Shown here in pieces: positions 52,591 to 63,744 of a stretch of 64,000 bases of DNA. The stretch is from Limnephilus marmoratus (Eukaryota > Arthropoda > Insecta > Trichoptera > Limnephilidae). The position numbers and the translations under genes are program-made. A model generated the notes under the pieces. The model made no database searches and was not told the DNA's origin. It saw only the letters and a program-made list of their open reading frames with translations. Within the stretch, counting starts at the first letter, position 1. Each line of letters begins with the position of its first letter. Location of the stretch: the NCBI GenBank assembly GCA_917880885.1, contig OU862908.1:13069501-13133500 (forward strand), read 5' to 3'.

Positions 52591-53074
52591 ACCCAATAAC
52601 AGGGTAACCAAAGCGTGTGACGATAATTGAAAGGATTAATTGCGCGGATTATATCGCGGCGGCCCTAATTACGCCGTACAGGTAAATAGGCAGTATCGCC
52701 AAATATTACGCTGAAGTGATGGCGGTTGGGGCTTATGCTGGTGGATCCCAGCCACGGTTACACTACGGCATCTGCATAATTGGTTAATAATACCTGATTA
52801 GTATTGGTCCACAAAGTCCCCTCCTGCCTGGATAGTGCTTGGTTATTGAATAATAAGGATACTGCATAGTTTTGAATTGGCGAGATAAAACTTACAAAAT
52901 GCATTAGAACCATGGACATTTTGAATGATTAAAGGTTATGATAAATAACCAAATAGCATCACCATAGATGTGAAGAATAAGATACGATTTAATAATTCGA
53001 CCTTCAGGTATATATATTGTATAATAAATATTATTTCAGGTAGTCCAGTTCATTTTATTTATTTATATATTTTA
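52591..53074. other. No recognised feature
   Basis: A GC patch at 52650-52690 (CGCGGCGGCCC). No coding or repeat feature is supported. Confidence 0.35.
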
Positions 53075-53463
53075 CTAGCGAGTTCCCGGCATGCGTTGAA
53101 TGCCATTTAAATAAAGATATTGCTACTCCCTGCGTGTCCTTTCCCATTCTCCACGTTCTCCTTCCGACTCCCCTTCCCCTCCCGTGACTCCTTCCCCTCC
53201 CACGTCCCCCCTCCACATTCCACATCTTCCCCCTCCACAGTCGCAGACTCCCCCCTCCCTACTTCCCACCCTAATGTTAAACTATGTGAAATATACTCAT
53301 TTTTCAAACAACTCGCGCGCCACCTACTGCAACATTTTTAAACAGATTTCATAACGCCATAGCTCACCAGTACATATAGAAACCTTTGCGGGCATGCGCA
53401 CATCAACTCACCGAAGTTTCATGGAGTCGGATGAACAGTATACTAAATAATTTCATAACATCA

Positions 53464-53680
53464 GCCGAGCATATATGTTTTGTGAGATCGAGATAGATCT
53501 CGTGTGAGAACTCCTGTCAGATTTGTGTGATTTTCTTTGGCGACCTAAACTAAAATACGTGACAGCTCGAAATTCTGACATCGGCCCATAGAAAAACCAA
53601 ATAACAGTCAAAGAAAATCACACGAATCTGAAAGGAGATCTCGCCCGAGATCTATCACAAAACATAGAGAATCGCTCGGC
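53464..53680. mobile_element. 217-bp MITE (GCCGAGC ends)
   Basis: Ends GCCGAGC / GCTCGGC. Long imperfect arms continue with TATGTTTTGTGA, GATAGATCTCG, TCAGATTnGTGTGATTTTC and TTTG on both sides for about 80 bp. Confidence 0.8.
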
Positions 53681-53697
53681 AGAGCTGACTATTACAC

Positions 53698-54084
53698 GGG
53701 TGTCCGGGGGTAAAGTGCATTAACTTCGGGAGGTAATTCTACATGATATTGTAAGTAAAAAAGATAAATAACTTTTTTCGAAATTCCAACTTTTAGGGGT
53801 AGTTTTGTGGTAAAAACGTAATATTTGACCGGCGTGCGCGGCCAGCTTTATTATTTTCCACTGTTACGATACGGGCCAGTCACCACCATTTATTGTTGCC
53901 ACGATCGCGCCCGGCAGGCTCCCGGCAAGTAAGATCGTACCTCACACTAAGGATTTTTAGTAGGTAGATCTTTTTGTATGGGAAAAAAAATGTTGGAATT
54001 TCGAAAAAAGTTATTAATCTTTTTTACTCCTACCATCATGTAGAATCACCTCCCGAGGTTAATGCACTTTATCCCCGGACACCC
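53698..54084. mobile_element. 387-bp MITE (GGGTGTCCGGGG ends)
   Basis: Arms of about 95 bp: GGGTGTCCGGGG, TAAAGTGCATTAAC, TCGGGAGGTnATTCTACATG and AACTTTTTTCGAAATTCCAA, with their complements on the right. The non-coding GC-richer core (53840-53930) has no frame. Confidence 0.85.
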
Positions 54085-54180
54085 TGTATATATATAGAAA
54101 CCATCACGCATGAGTTTCATCATGTGAATGGTTAGGAAAGCATAAGGAACAAACAAATATTCATTTTTTATATTAAGATT

Positions 54181-55108
54181 TGTTTAGACTATTTATCCAA
54201 TAATAACAAAACATATAACATGACCTGAGGAGAAACAATAGAAATTACAGAAGAAAATGGTACCTACCTATAAACTACACCTGAATACATCAATAACAAA
54301 TTGCATGAAACACACATCAGAAATAATGCCCAAACGAGCTTTTGATGGTTATCAAATTAGTTATCGAATCAGTTTTTTAGTTACATTACAGATCTGATTA
54401 TGGTAAGGCTACACACAAAAGTAGTTATAAATGAATCTTTGTGATGTTTCAATGCAAAGTAACATATTTTAAATATCGTGCGCCATGCATTTTTTTAAAA
54501 TAAAATATGCACAAGTGCTATTATATCTTGTCAATTTGATTTTGGTTCCTAGCTAGGCAGATTTACTGTTCTAAGGAACCAAAGAGTCCAGCTGTGAGTT
54601 GTAAAAATTGGTGTTTTTCTTCTATGTACCTACTAAATGCTTATGGGTAGGCACATACTTTAACTTAAAGGACCTAATTTTTGTATCAGGAAAACGTTAA
54701 AAGAAACAAAGAAAATACAGAGGAACAGATGCGCATGGGAAAGGACTCGCTGGATGTACAAGACACAAAGTGTGGTTCTCTTGGAAAGAATATATTTTAC
54801 TTGATTTCCAAGTCAAATCTAATGAATATACAATATATACATATGTAGGAATAACAAATTAAACTAAATATAATTAACCTTAAGTCTTTTTTATCCTCAG
54901 ACCCATAAGCTTGTTTAACAACTTGTAACACTCGGGCTCATAAGCTTGTTTTCATTCTAATGTAACATTTCCAGGCATATTTACGACGTATGAGGCGTAC
55001 CTGTTTTTTTAAAAGAAAGACAAACATTCTCATATTACGAATAACCTGACAATATGTATTTTAATTCCTGCTATTATCATTACAATAGGTAAAAAATGTT
55101 GCAAATTT
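54181..55108. other. AT-rich sequence, nothing recognised
   Basis: No coding motif or repeat that I can support. Confidence 0.4.
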
Positions 55109-55525
55109 TTTTTTTTTTTATTTTTAATGACTCTCGCAAGAGTCCCAGCTACTCCCATCTGGAGCCAGTGAGACTACAGCATCCCAATTAGGATATGTTG
55201 TGAGGCTGAAGGTAATCTGGAGAGGAAGGAGATGGGATAGGTGAAGGTGGGGAAGTATCTAGCTATTCAGATTTGGTCACCAACACGGTTAAAGCCATTT
55301 CAAGCAACGTTTCAATTCTGAATGGTGGGCTTACCTCTGGGCGATACTAAAGTAAGTTCCACGCCGGAACGTGCCGCAAATTTACTATAAATTATTTTAA
55401 ATGAATTAGTTGTAAAATAACGCAAATTAAAAAAAATATATTATTTGGGCACGCCGGGATTCGATCCCGCGACCTACGGATTGTAAGTCAAGAGCCTTAC
55501 CCCTCGACCACGGTGGCCGAGGTCG
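55109..55525 (-). mobile_element. SINE-A copy, complete
   Basis: The minus-strand head has A box TGGTCGAGGGG and B box GATCGAATC set in CGCGGGATCGAATCCCGG. The body has TTTGCGGCACGTTCCGG, GAAACGTTGCTTG and a pyrimidine tract. The A-tail appears as the T-run at 55110-55123. Confidence 0.8.
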
Positions 55526-56500
55526 AGGCCATTGCTTATGCAATGATTAAAGACTCGGCCTGCAGAAATTGTAATCCGACCCTTAATTAAATTTTTATTA
55601 CAACTTATACTTTTTAGTAAATGGAAAACCGCACAATAGATCCAAAATTTTATTTCGCATTAAAAAAAAAAGCTAAAGCCATTTCAAGCAAATATTGGTG
55701 CTTTCTTTGTAATACACTTCCCATGCAAAACCATTCGCTTGGAGGCGGCTTTTGAAACTCACTCTATTACTGGATAAACTTGTCAATTTAATTCCAAACT
55801 ACCTTTTAATTTAAAGTGTAGGAATCAAATGATTGCAAGTTTTTGGTAAAACGTCAATATTAGTGGGAGGATACGGAGGGAGAGGGGGGATTGTAGGGTG
55901 TCTGCCATTTGGGAGTCTGCCCGGTCATAAAATAAGCTGCCTTATTATTTAAGTATGTAGGTATATTATATCTGTGTGCTATTCGGAACCATATATCCAT
56001 GCGGATATAATATAATGTTGATCCGTTGGGGGAGGGCAGGGAGGCATTATTCCATGGAGGTCGCTGATTGAGAGCTTTCTAAACGTGACAAAGGAATTTA
56101 ATTTAAAACAAAAAAATAAATAAAAATCTAAGAATATTATCCTCTTTCCTGCATTTTAAAGATTTCACTGTCTATTTAGCAGATCATTACTTGCATAATA
56201 TGGTTGCTGGTTGGTTTAGTTTAGAGGCAAACGTAGCAGTCAAGTATGAGAATCTGGAGGAAAACAGCCGGAGTTTTGCAGTAATAGAGGTTTCCTATTA
56301 TAGGTGGTCAAGACTTCTCAAGGATTGTAGAGTCGACGATAGACATTCAACAGAAACTCCCCAGATGTGTGACCAATACAGATTAGAAAGGAAACTGATG
56401 TTGGTCTCATTGGTCCCAGACATGCCAATAAAATCGATGCATGATAATTATACATATTCGGTAAATATGTTTAAGGTGACTGCAGATCTTTTTTCGTGGA
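55526..56500. other. No recognised feature
   Basis: Low-complexity G-rich patches at 55863-55890 and 56025-56045. A 107-codon plus-strand frame (56191-56514) has no recognisable domain and overlaps the end of the LINE fragment to its right. Confidence 0.35.
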
Positions 56501-56505
56501 AAAAA

Positions 56506-56985
56506 TCAAAGTAGAGGTCTGTCATCTGTGAAGTTGGAGGGTATTTTTGGGGAGAGGAAGGAGTGCATTTGGGTCTTGAAAAGATCCATGTTGTAGGAGG
56601 AAGGAAATACAGAGACTGAAATAACATTCCACAGTTGAGCTGTTGAACTCAAGAACGAGTCGTGGAAGCAACTCTTCCTCAAGTGACGAATGTCAACCGT
56701 GTACACATTTTGAGCGCGCGTTTGGCGAGTTTCCCGACTATGCACCGATGTCGAAGGAATCAAAAACGTTAGTTTCTTGGGGTATCTTCCATTGTGAAAC
56801 CGGCAGAACAAGGACATCATACTGGTAGGTATACCAGACACCTGTGCTCTAAATATTGCAATCCGTTAGATGGAAATCTATCAAACGGACCGCCCGTTTC
56901 TGCACAGAGTCAAGGGTTTTTTTAGAGGTGGCTGCCAAATTCAAGAGTGAGGCGTATTTGCGATTTTACAGGATCAGCAGTTGTG
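56506..56985 (-). pseudogene. Jockey-type LINE C-terminal fragment
   Basis: The minus strand reads KTLDSVQKRAVRLIDF upstream (about 56890-56940). After a frame break it reads SMMSLFCRFHNGRYPKKLTF, RQTRAQNVYTVDIRHLRKSC, FHDSFLSSTAQLWNVISVSV and FPSSYNMDLFKTQMHSFL. The A-LWN-x(5)-VFP-x-YNM-x-FK sequence closes the ORF2 protein in many lepidopteran and dipteran Jockey-like elements. 5' truncated, frame-broken. Confidence 0.78.
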
Positions 56986-57506
56986 TACCATTTAATGGAT
57001 CATAAGTTTAAAAAGTAAGGCTTGTCTTAGTATTTCTCAATAGGGGATCCCGTGCTGAGGCGGACCAGGTTTTGGATAAGTGTGCCCACAACATTCTAGT
57101 ATCCTTTGAACACGGGGGGACGGGGGAAGCGCGGCAAGCCAGCATTAACATGGCGACCAAAATGGTGACGCTTTGATGAAATTATGAACATGATGTTTTT
57201 ATTTCATTTTCCTAAACGTTTCAGGCGGAGGGGAGGGCGGGCGGGTGGACGGGGCGGGGCCGGCAGAAGTGATACGATAATTCCATATTATTATTTAATT
57301 AGACGATACCACGCGCGACGGTACAAAGAAGGTATCTCTTTTAAATAATTTAAGAAAATTACAAGGCACGTAGGAGGCTTATTATTTGTAGTAATTGACC
57401 GGAATGGAAGTTTTACATTTTTCTTTTCTTTTTTAATATTAAATCCTGCTAAATGACTTTTGTAGTTTATCTGCAGGTACTTATTGACATAATTTTATAT
57501 AAAACT
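56986..57506. other. Unassigned, with GC-rich patch
   Basis: 57112-57150 and 57225-57265 are GC-rich (GGCGGAGGGGAGGGCGGGCG). No coding or repeat assignment. Confidence 0.35.
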
Positions 57507-58212
57507 AGCTGACCCGACAAATGTTGTTCTGCCATATAAATTATTTCTAGTGAATAAAAAATAAGGAATGTATTGTAAGTGTGTGGGGATGGGATCTATG
57601 ACAGAAAGAGGAATAGAGCGCAGTAGAAGATGACCGCCGATAAAAACAAAAAAAAACACCAACTAAAATGGGAAAATGAAATAAAGAAAATCAATATGAA
57701 TTTCGAAGAGTAATTGAGTGTACGATATTTTTTGTCAGTCCGTATTTAGCCAACACAAATAAGCTCGATGGTTTGCCCACGCGAGAACATAATGACGAAT
57801 GGAATATCAAAATGACGCGACGCTTCTCGTTAATGTCTTGGGCATGTATGAATGAAAGTTCGATGAGGCGGACATAGCGCCATCTGTCATTCAACGACAT
57901 AAATAAATTGGTTCTGTTTGAAATACGAAAGACGGTTAATTTGTTCATACAAAAATACTAAAATCGCGATTAAAAAATAGGGGGTAGGAGAGTTGAAATT
58001 TGGGATTACAGGTATTTTTTGATGCCAAATAAAAAAAAAAAAGTCAATTTTTTTTTTCTGGGTAGGGACATCCTTATCACCTAGCGGTATGAAATATACT
58101 TTAAAACCTATTTTCATACCTATCAAATATACATAAAAAATTTCATAAAAATCGGCCAAGCCGTTTCGGAGGAGTGCGACCACAAACACCGTGGCACGAG
58201 ATTTTTGTATGT
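57507..58212 (+). repeat. Dispersed repeat C, uninterrupted copy
   Basis: Begins CTAGCTGACCCGACAAATGT, continues TGTAAGTGTGTGGGGATGGG, ATGACCGCCGATAAAA, GACGCGACGCTTCTCGTTAA and ends CCGTTTCCGAGGAG-like CCGTTTCGGAGGAGTGCGAC, CACAAACACCGTGGCACGAG. It shows what the split copy at 43898-45035 looked like before insertion. Confidence 0.65.
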
Positions 58213-58599
58213 GGTGCATTATAAAATATTTTCAAATGGTAAATACCAAGTAGATCAATAAGCAATAAAACAGTGCATGTATAAATGTATATGAATATGT
58301 TGGTCTTCTATATTGCAATGTAAATGTAATTTTAGATCAGAAATCCACATTAAAAATAATTATTTTTTTAACCTTAAATAGTTGTAATAATACTCATATA
58401 TAAGTAGTACTCTCCTTGGCCCAAGCATCTGCTTTATTAGGAGAGTGTATGAAATAATGTGTTAATAATAATTTTTTTAGGTTTATTATTATTGTAAAAT
58501 TCGTGAAAAGTAAAAAATAGATATATATGTCTAAAAGTATAAGTACAAATATTATAATAACAAATAAGTATAAGTGAAATGGAGGACTGAATGCAATAT

Positions 58600-58905
58600 T
58601 AATGAATAAAAAAACTGTCAAAAAAGCGAAGCTAGCAGTCCACAATGGGGTGCTGATACCTACCCTTATATATGGCAGTGAGGCATGGAACCGGCAGAGG
58701 AAGGATGAAAGTAGACTGAATTCTGTTGAAATGAGATCCCTGAGGCGTATGTATGATAAAACCATGTATGATCGTGTGAGAAATGTGGAGATTAAAAGCA
58801 AAAAATGCCAGGTGCACGCGCAATAAGTAAAATTTATAAATTAAACCTTCGATGGTTTGAGCATGTAGAGCGAAGAAGGAGTGTAAGAAGGCTCCACATG
58901 GGAAG
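58600..58905 (+). pseudogene. LINE reverse-transcriptase C-terminal fragment
   Basis: Reads LIYGSEAWNRQRKDESRLNS, VEMRSLRRMYDKTMYDRVRN and VEIK, then after a frame break LRWFEHVERRRSVRRLHMG. The YGSEAW and KTMYDRVRNVEI motifs place it in the family of the minus-strand fragment at 15255-15660. It is broken by a frameshift near 58800. Confidence 0.75.
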
Positions 58906-60110
58906 AGGACATCTTCTCTCCACTTCACTCCTCCTTCGTTCCTCAAAGGCCCCGTGCTGGAAGAGTGCCCTTCCCCTTGGTTCCCTGATCGTAAGGAGCC
59001 GGAACGGAACTATCACTTAATCATTTTGTATTGTCTTACACCCCATCAAGGGGGTGGACTAGACCTATGACCGTGCATCAACTGAGGAGATGACTCCCAA
59101 GGCAGCGGTTGCATAACCCGCCCGCGCCTCCCCCGTCGCCATGAGCGGGCCTGAAGACCAACCGTTGCGGACCGGTGCCCTTCCGCCCTGCCTCCGTTGA
59201 CCCGATGCTCACTTTTATCCCTAGGGTCTTCAGGTCTTTCACTCTTTAATTCCAACACTTTCTTCGAGGGCGTACCGGGAAGCCGGCTTAGGGGAGCGGA
59301 CATCGAGTCCCGCTTGCGACTGGACTGATGGCTCCGCTTATCCTCGGCGGGACTGCCGGACGACTGCAACTCAGTTGCTTTGGTTAGGTCGTACAATCTC
59401 ATCATAATAATGTTTTTTTTTTTTCTAGTAACCTTTCCTCTTTTCTATTAATAAACTTTGTTTTCAGCTATATCCAGTGGCGGAGATGAGACGTGATACT
59501 GTGAAATAAATAACTAACACCATGTACGCACTCGCATACTGCCTGCTAACAATGTATGCCCGGACATTGGAGGTCTAGAGTCATTTTAATAAAAAAAAAT
59601 AGCTTCTTTATAAATAAAAAATTAGAGTCCTGACGTGTACGGTGAAGGAGGAAACCATCTGTTTCCTTAGAACGCCGTGGGAAAGTGGTGGGGAACCTCC
59701 AGTGGTTCCCTGAAATCCCCACAAGGGAAGAGTTCATGGAGGTGGCCTCAGCTCTCCTCTCCACGGCTTCTCTTCTTGGTTCCTCCTACGGGCCCCAGGA
59801 AGGAAGTACACAGAGGTGGCCTCAGCACTCCTAGTTTTCGAATAGTACAATTTTTTGACCCACGAGTTACCAGGGAAATAGAGGCTCCACTCCAGCAGAG
59901 CCCCGAATGCTGGAGTAAGGTCTAAATACTCCGAGATGCGACCTTGTTTCTCGGAGGCACCGTTCTTGACACTGTTCCACAGGACATTCAGCCTGAGCAC
60001 GGTAGCTTACACCTTGTCTTGGGATGGCTATTGCAGGTTTGTGTTTACACTCCCTGAACGATGGGTTCGCCACACTCCCTACAATATGTTTATTAAACTT
60101 GAATACATAA
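58906..60110 (-). repeat. GC-rich retroelement-like region
   Basis: Two GC-rich blocks (58906-59390 and 59640-60075) contrast with the flanks. The minus strand opens a 119-codon frame (59046-59405) rich in Arg, Ser and Pro, compatible with a LINE ORF1 or leader piece, but without zinc knuckles. The words GAGGTGGCCTCAGC are repeated at 59740 and 59813. Unassigned. Confidence 0.35.
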
Positions 60111-63100
60111 TATTATTTATTTAATTTTATTGTACTGACCTTTGAAGGTTAAACTCATCAATGAAGAAGAAGTTAATATTAATAATTATTGAAGAAGAAG
60201 ATAAAATTAATAAATCTATAGGAAACATGAAACAAAACAATACTTAGAAAATGAACAGTTACGACCCTCACATTTTTATTTCTTGTGATAAGTTCTGTTT
60301 CATGTTTCGATAAGATTTATAAATATTATCTTCCTCAATGATGTATTACATATTATTTAAATAAAATTAACTTGCGCAAGCAAAGAATGGAGCATTTCAC
60401 TTAATTTCAGGTAAGGTTACTATTCATTATATCACTCATATTTACCCAAAAGCCCGAACACTAAAACCTTAATCCGATATAGCAGCGTATATTATCCGAT
60501 ACTAGAGTATGATTGATTTTCTCGAGAGCGCGGAGCGGTTCCGAAAAGTTGACAAAGGGTTCAATTTGAAATGTGGTGATTTGTATTCTCCGCTCAACCT
60601 CCTTCCTTTCCCTTTCTTCCCGGCGATACATCTACACATAGAAGGACCTCTTCGTATCACCAATCTCCAATATTATACTGCTTAAAGTTTCTCGCCAACC
60701 CCATTAGTTATCGCTTAAAAGAGCGAACAAATAGGGCAAATAGGCTGTCAAATTTTCCGATATTTTTTTTATTTATTGACCTTGTTAAAATATGTCCCCC
60801 AGAAGAGAAAATAAGATTTCCTTTACAAAAGAGATAATGGGGGTTTAAAGGGCCAGTATTATAATAATTGACAGACTTATATAAGCGATAGCTATCCGTC
60901 AGTTAGTCCCCTATCTGTGCGATAAGCCAAACTGTACGAATATTACCACAGAAGTCACTCAGAATTGGTATACGTGGCCACTAATTTGACACCTGTAATC
61001 AATGACATGTTCGATTTATCGATGCATGTAATATTTTTTATTGCTAATTAATTTTATGAAAAGGATAACAGGCATTGTTCCTTTATTGTACGACGATGTT
61101 CACCAAAGGGAAATTTATTTATATTAAAAACGTTTTGAAGTGAAACTTCTATAGCCCCGCTATGATTTGGATTACGTATGAAACGGAAATGACGATTACT
61201 GCACCAGCGATGCATCAAATGCGCTCATCGACCGCTTTGATTATTAAAGGCTCCTATTGGTTGGGATATGAAACGGAAATTACGATTGGTTGCTTTTGAT
61301 TATGACCTCACCTTTCAAGTATTGGTTGAGATTGTTTTGGTAATGTTTCACTTCTAACGCGTGTAAACTGTACTCGAATCTTTTATTCATACGATTTTTT
61401 TCTTTTTTTTCGATTTTCTCTTTGGTACCTATTCGCCATAACCGTACTTTCACCTACTTTGAATACTGACAGGAGTTAAATGAAAAGTTGCTGGGAGGTT
61501 GGAAAGTAGGTTCCAGGCTTTTCAGGTCCAGTCATGAAATATAGCTAAAACAATTTAAGAGCCATTAACCAGCGGCCGAGAATTAAAATTTCGTCGAACG
61601 ATGATCTTGCGATCGTACCATTGCAACTGTACAGGGCGGTTCCGATGAGAAAGATTAATTATTCCCCATACCAGCATATTAACATAATAACTCAATATCG
61701 ATTTTATTTAATTCAAAAATTGCTTCGATAAATACCTAAATTCAAATCAAACACAATCAAACACAATGCTCAAACACAATCATGATGATGAAACTATTAA
61801 AATTATGTAATTTTTGTAATTATTTTTTGATCATAGGTATTTATAATTTTTCAATAATGTCTAAGCAAAATAAGAATGTTTTTTTAAATGTATTAGTTTG
61901 TAAGACCGTAAATAAATTTATTTATTTCGAAATACACGGCACAACATGTGCCATTAACATAGTATCTCCAACAACAATATTAACATCAGTATAAAGTTTT
62001 AAGTAAAAAGTAAAAATAAAAAGTTAAAAGAAAAAAATATAAAATAATAAAAAGTAAAATATAGAAATATAAGATATCTTTAAAAGGTACAAAGTTTTAA
62101 ATATAAATTATAAAAAGTTATAAAATATAACAAGTTATAAAAGTAAGAAATCTTAGGAGTAAGAAAAAAATTATTAAAAAGTAAAATAATTAATAGGTAG
62201 GTATCATGGATTATGTCAACTTGATGTAAACGATGTGAACCGATATGATAAATTTTACAAATACATAGGTACCTATGATTTCTAAGGTATTCATTAATTT
62301 TAGAGTGCAAGTGCTGGTAGGCATATTATGTATACCTGACGTATTATGTTTACGTGGTTCTAGCAGACTAATTTTGTTTGATGCATCTTTTGTATGAGTC
62401 CAGATAAATGGACAAACTGAATTATTTTCGTCACAAAACAAGAGCGCGGATCTTTTTTATGATTTTTTTTTAACTAAAATTAAAATTCTGAAAAGGAGCT
62501 TTCCCAAATAATTTATTGGTTTATTTTACTGCGTGATTATAATATGATTTGAAATGTATTTTGTAAATACAAAATTTTATTTGGAAATTTAACAAATTAG
62601 CCAACGACCTAAGGTAAAACCGTATTGCACTAAAAATATTTTCTCAAAATTTAAAACATAGCTTTACTAGATAAAAGAACAGTCTTTCAAAACCAATTTA
62701 TAATGTTTTTTGTGGAAAAGAGTCAAAACGTCTAAAATTTTATTTCCAGTTTTGCCTGGTTATTCCTTCTTAAGCAACTAATCGAATATCTATTAAGCAT
62801 TTAACCGATTGAATTAATAAAATTTTATTAACTCTAGGTCCAGAACCAAGAAAACTTAACGCTGTACCTTAGAAATTGTATAAGATAACAAAAAATACCA
62901 TAGAAAAACATGCGATGTACATTGTACATGTCAGTGTAAAAGCCTGTATATTGGTAAATCTTAGGTTTTACTAGTAAATTTTAGGATTTACAGAACAGAA
63001 CAGTTCGCACTTTTGCCATTTAAACTTGGTAAATCTAAAATTTACAGGAAAATCTTAAGGGCTTTTACAGTAACATACATACCAAAACACTCATTTTAAA

Positions 63101-63185
63101 AACATGGCAGTATGAACACATGGACAATGACGTCTCAATTTTCACCAACAAATTGAATAGCACACTTGAAGGTTGTGTGAAGGTT
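60111..63185. other. AT-rich stretch without supported features
   Basis: Runs of AAAGTTAAAAG-type sequence (61990-62190), a weak pair of ATGAAACGGAAATnACGATT words (61187, 61268), and TAAATCTTAGGTTTACnAGTAAATTTTAGGATTTACAG-like repeats (62953-63060). No gene is supported. Confidence 0.4.
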
Positions 63186-63410
63186 TATCGAACATTTACA
63201 GGGCGACGGCATTGCATGGAGTTAGGGTTTAGGTGTACAGGGCACGTGTCCGGCGGTGTTTACTGCGGGTCCACCGGGTGAAGGGTTTATGGTCCACCCG
63301 GCCTCACCTCTCTATCACAACTCCACCCCCGGCCTCGAAGGAGTAATGTCACCCACCTACGGTAAATCCTTCCACTCCGCCGTGGACTGAACGAACAATG
63401 CGTGCAAAAA
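63186..63410. repeat. GC-rich block of unknown origin
   Basis: Contains CGGGTCCACCGGGTGAAGGG and GGTCCACCCGG, which can form a hairpin, followed by CTCCACCCCCGGCCTCG. No frame. Probably part of a retroelement. Confidence 0.35.
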
Positions 63411-63611
63411 AGTCAATAGAATTTTAAGAAAAGGTAAATAAACGTTTAGTTCGAAATGCTTTTCTTTGTTAGGAAAAATCAATTTCGTTTTCCAGCTCGG
63501 TAATTTTCTGATACCTGGAATAAACATAAACACTATTTTTATTTTTTGAATGTAGCTATTACTTTGTGGTTATCCATTATAGAAAAATAATAATAATAAC
63601 TTATTTGATGC

Positions 63612-63660
63612 GTAAATCCGACCGGTTTCGGAACAAACGTTCCTTCGTCAGGGAAAGCTT
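63612..63660 (-). ncRNA. Hammerhead ribozyme
   Basis: Minus strand: stem I UCC/GGA, CUGACGA (63645-63651), stem II GGAAC-GUUU-GUUCC, GAAA, stem III ACCGGU, then C, giving the GUC cleavage triplet. It is the strongest core-plus-stem II match here. No PLE protein remnant is visible beside it. Confidence 0.75.
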
Positions 63661-63744
63661 ATACTAATTTGACAGTTTCGAACAATGTTTTATTATGGTA
63701 GGGGTGGAGCTGTTGCTAGATAATAATGTAGATTGGGTAGGTAC

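Larger units (their letters stand above)
53075..54180 (+). repeat. Dispersed repeat D, interrupted by two MITEs
   Basis: Begins ACTAGCGAGTTCCCGGCATG, followed by CTGCGTGTCCTTTCCCATTC, a C/T-rich tract, CATAGCTCACCAGTACATAT, GGCATGCGCACATCAACTCA. It resumes after the MITEs with CATGAGTTTCATC and TTATATTAAGATT. The order matches 28899-29350. Confidence 0.6.

Noticed and set aside
56191..56514. 107-codon plus-strand frame as a gene
   Set aside because: No domain recognised, and its end abuts the antisense LINE fragment; probably chance.
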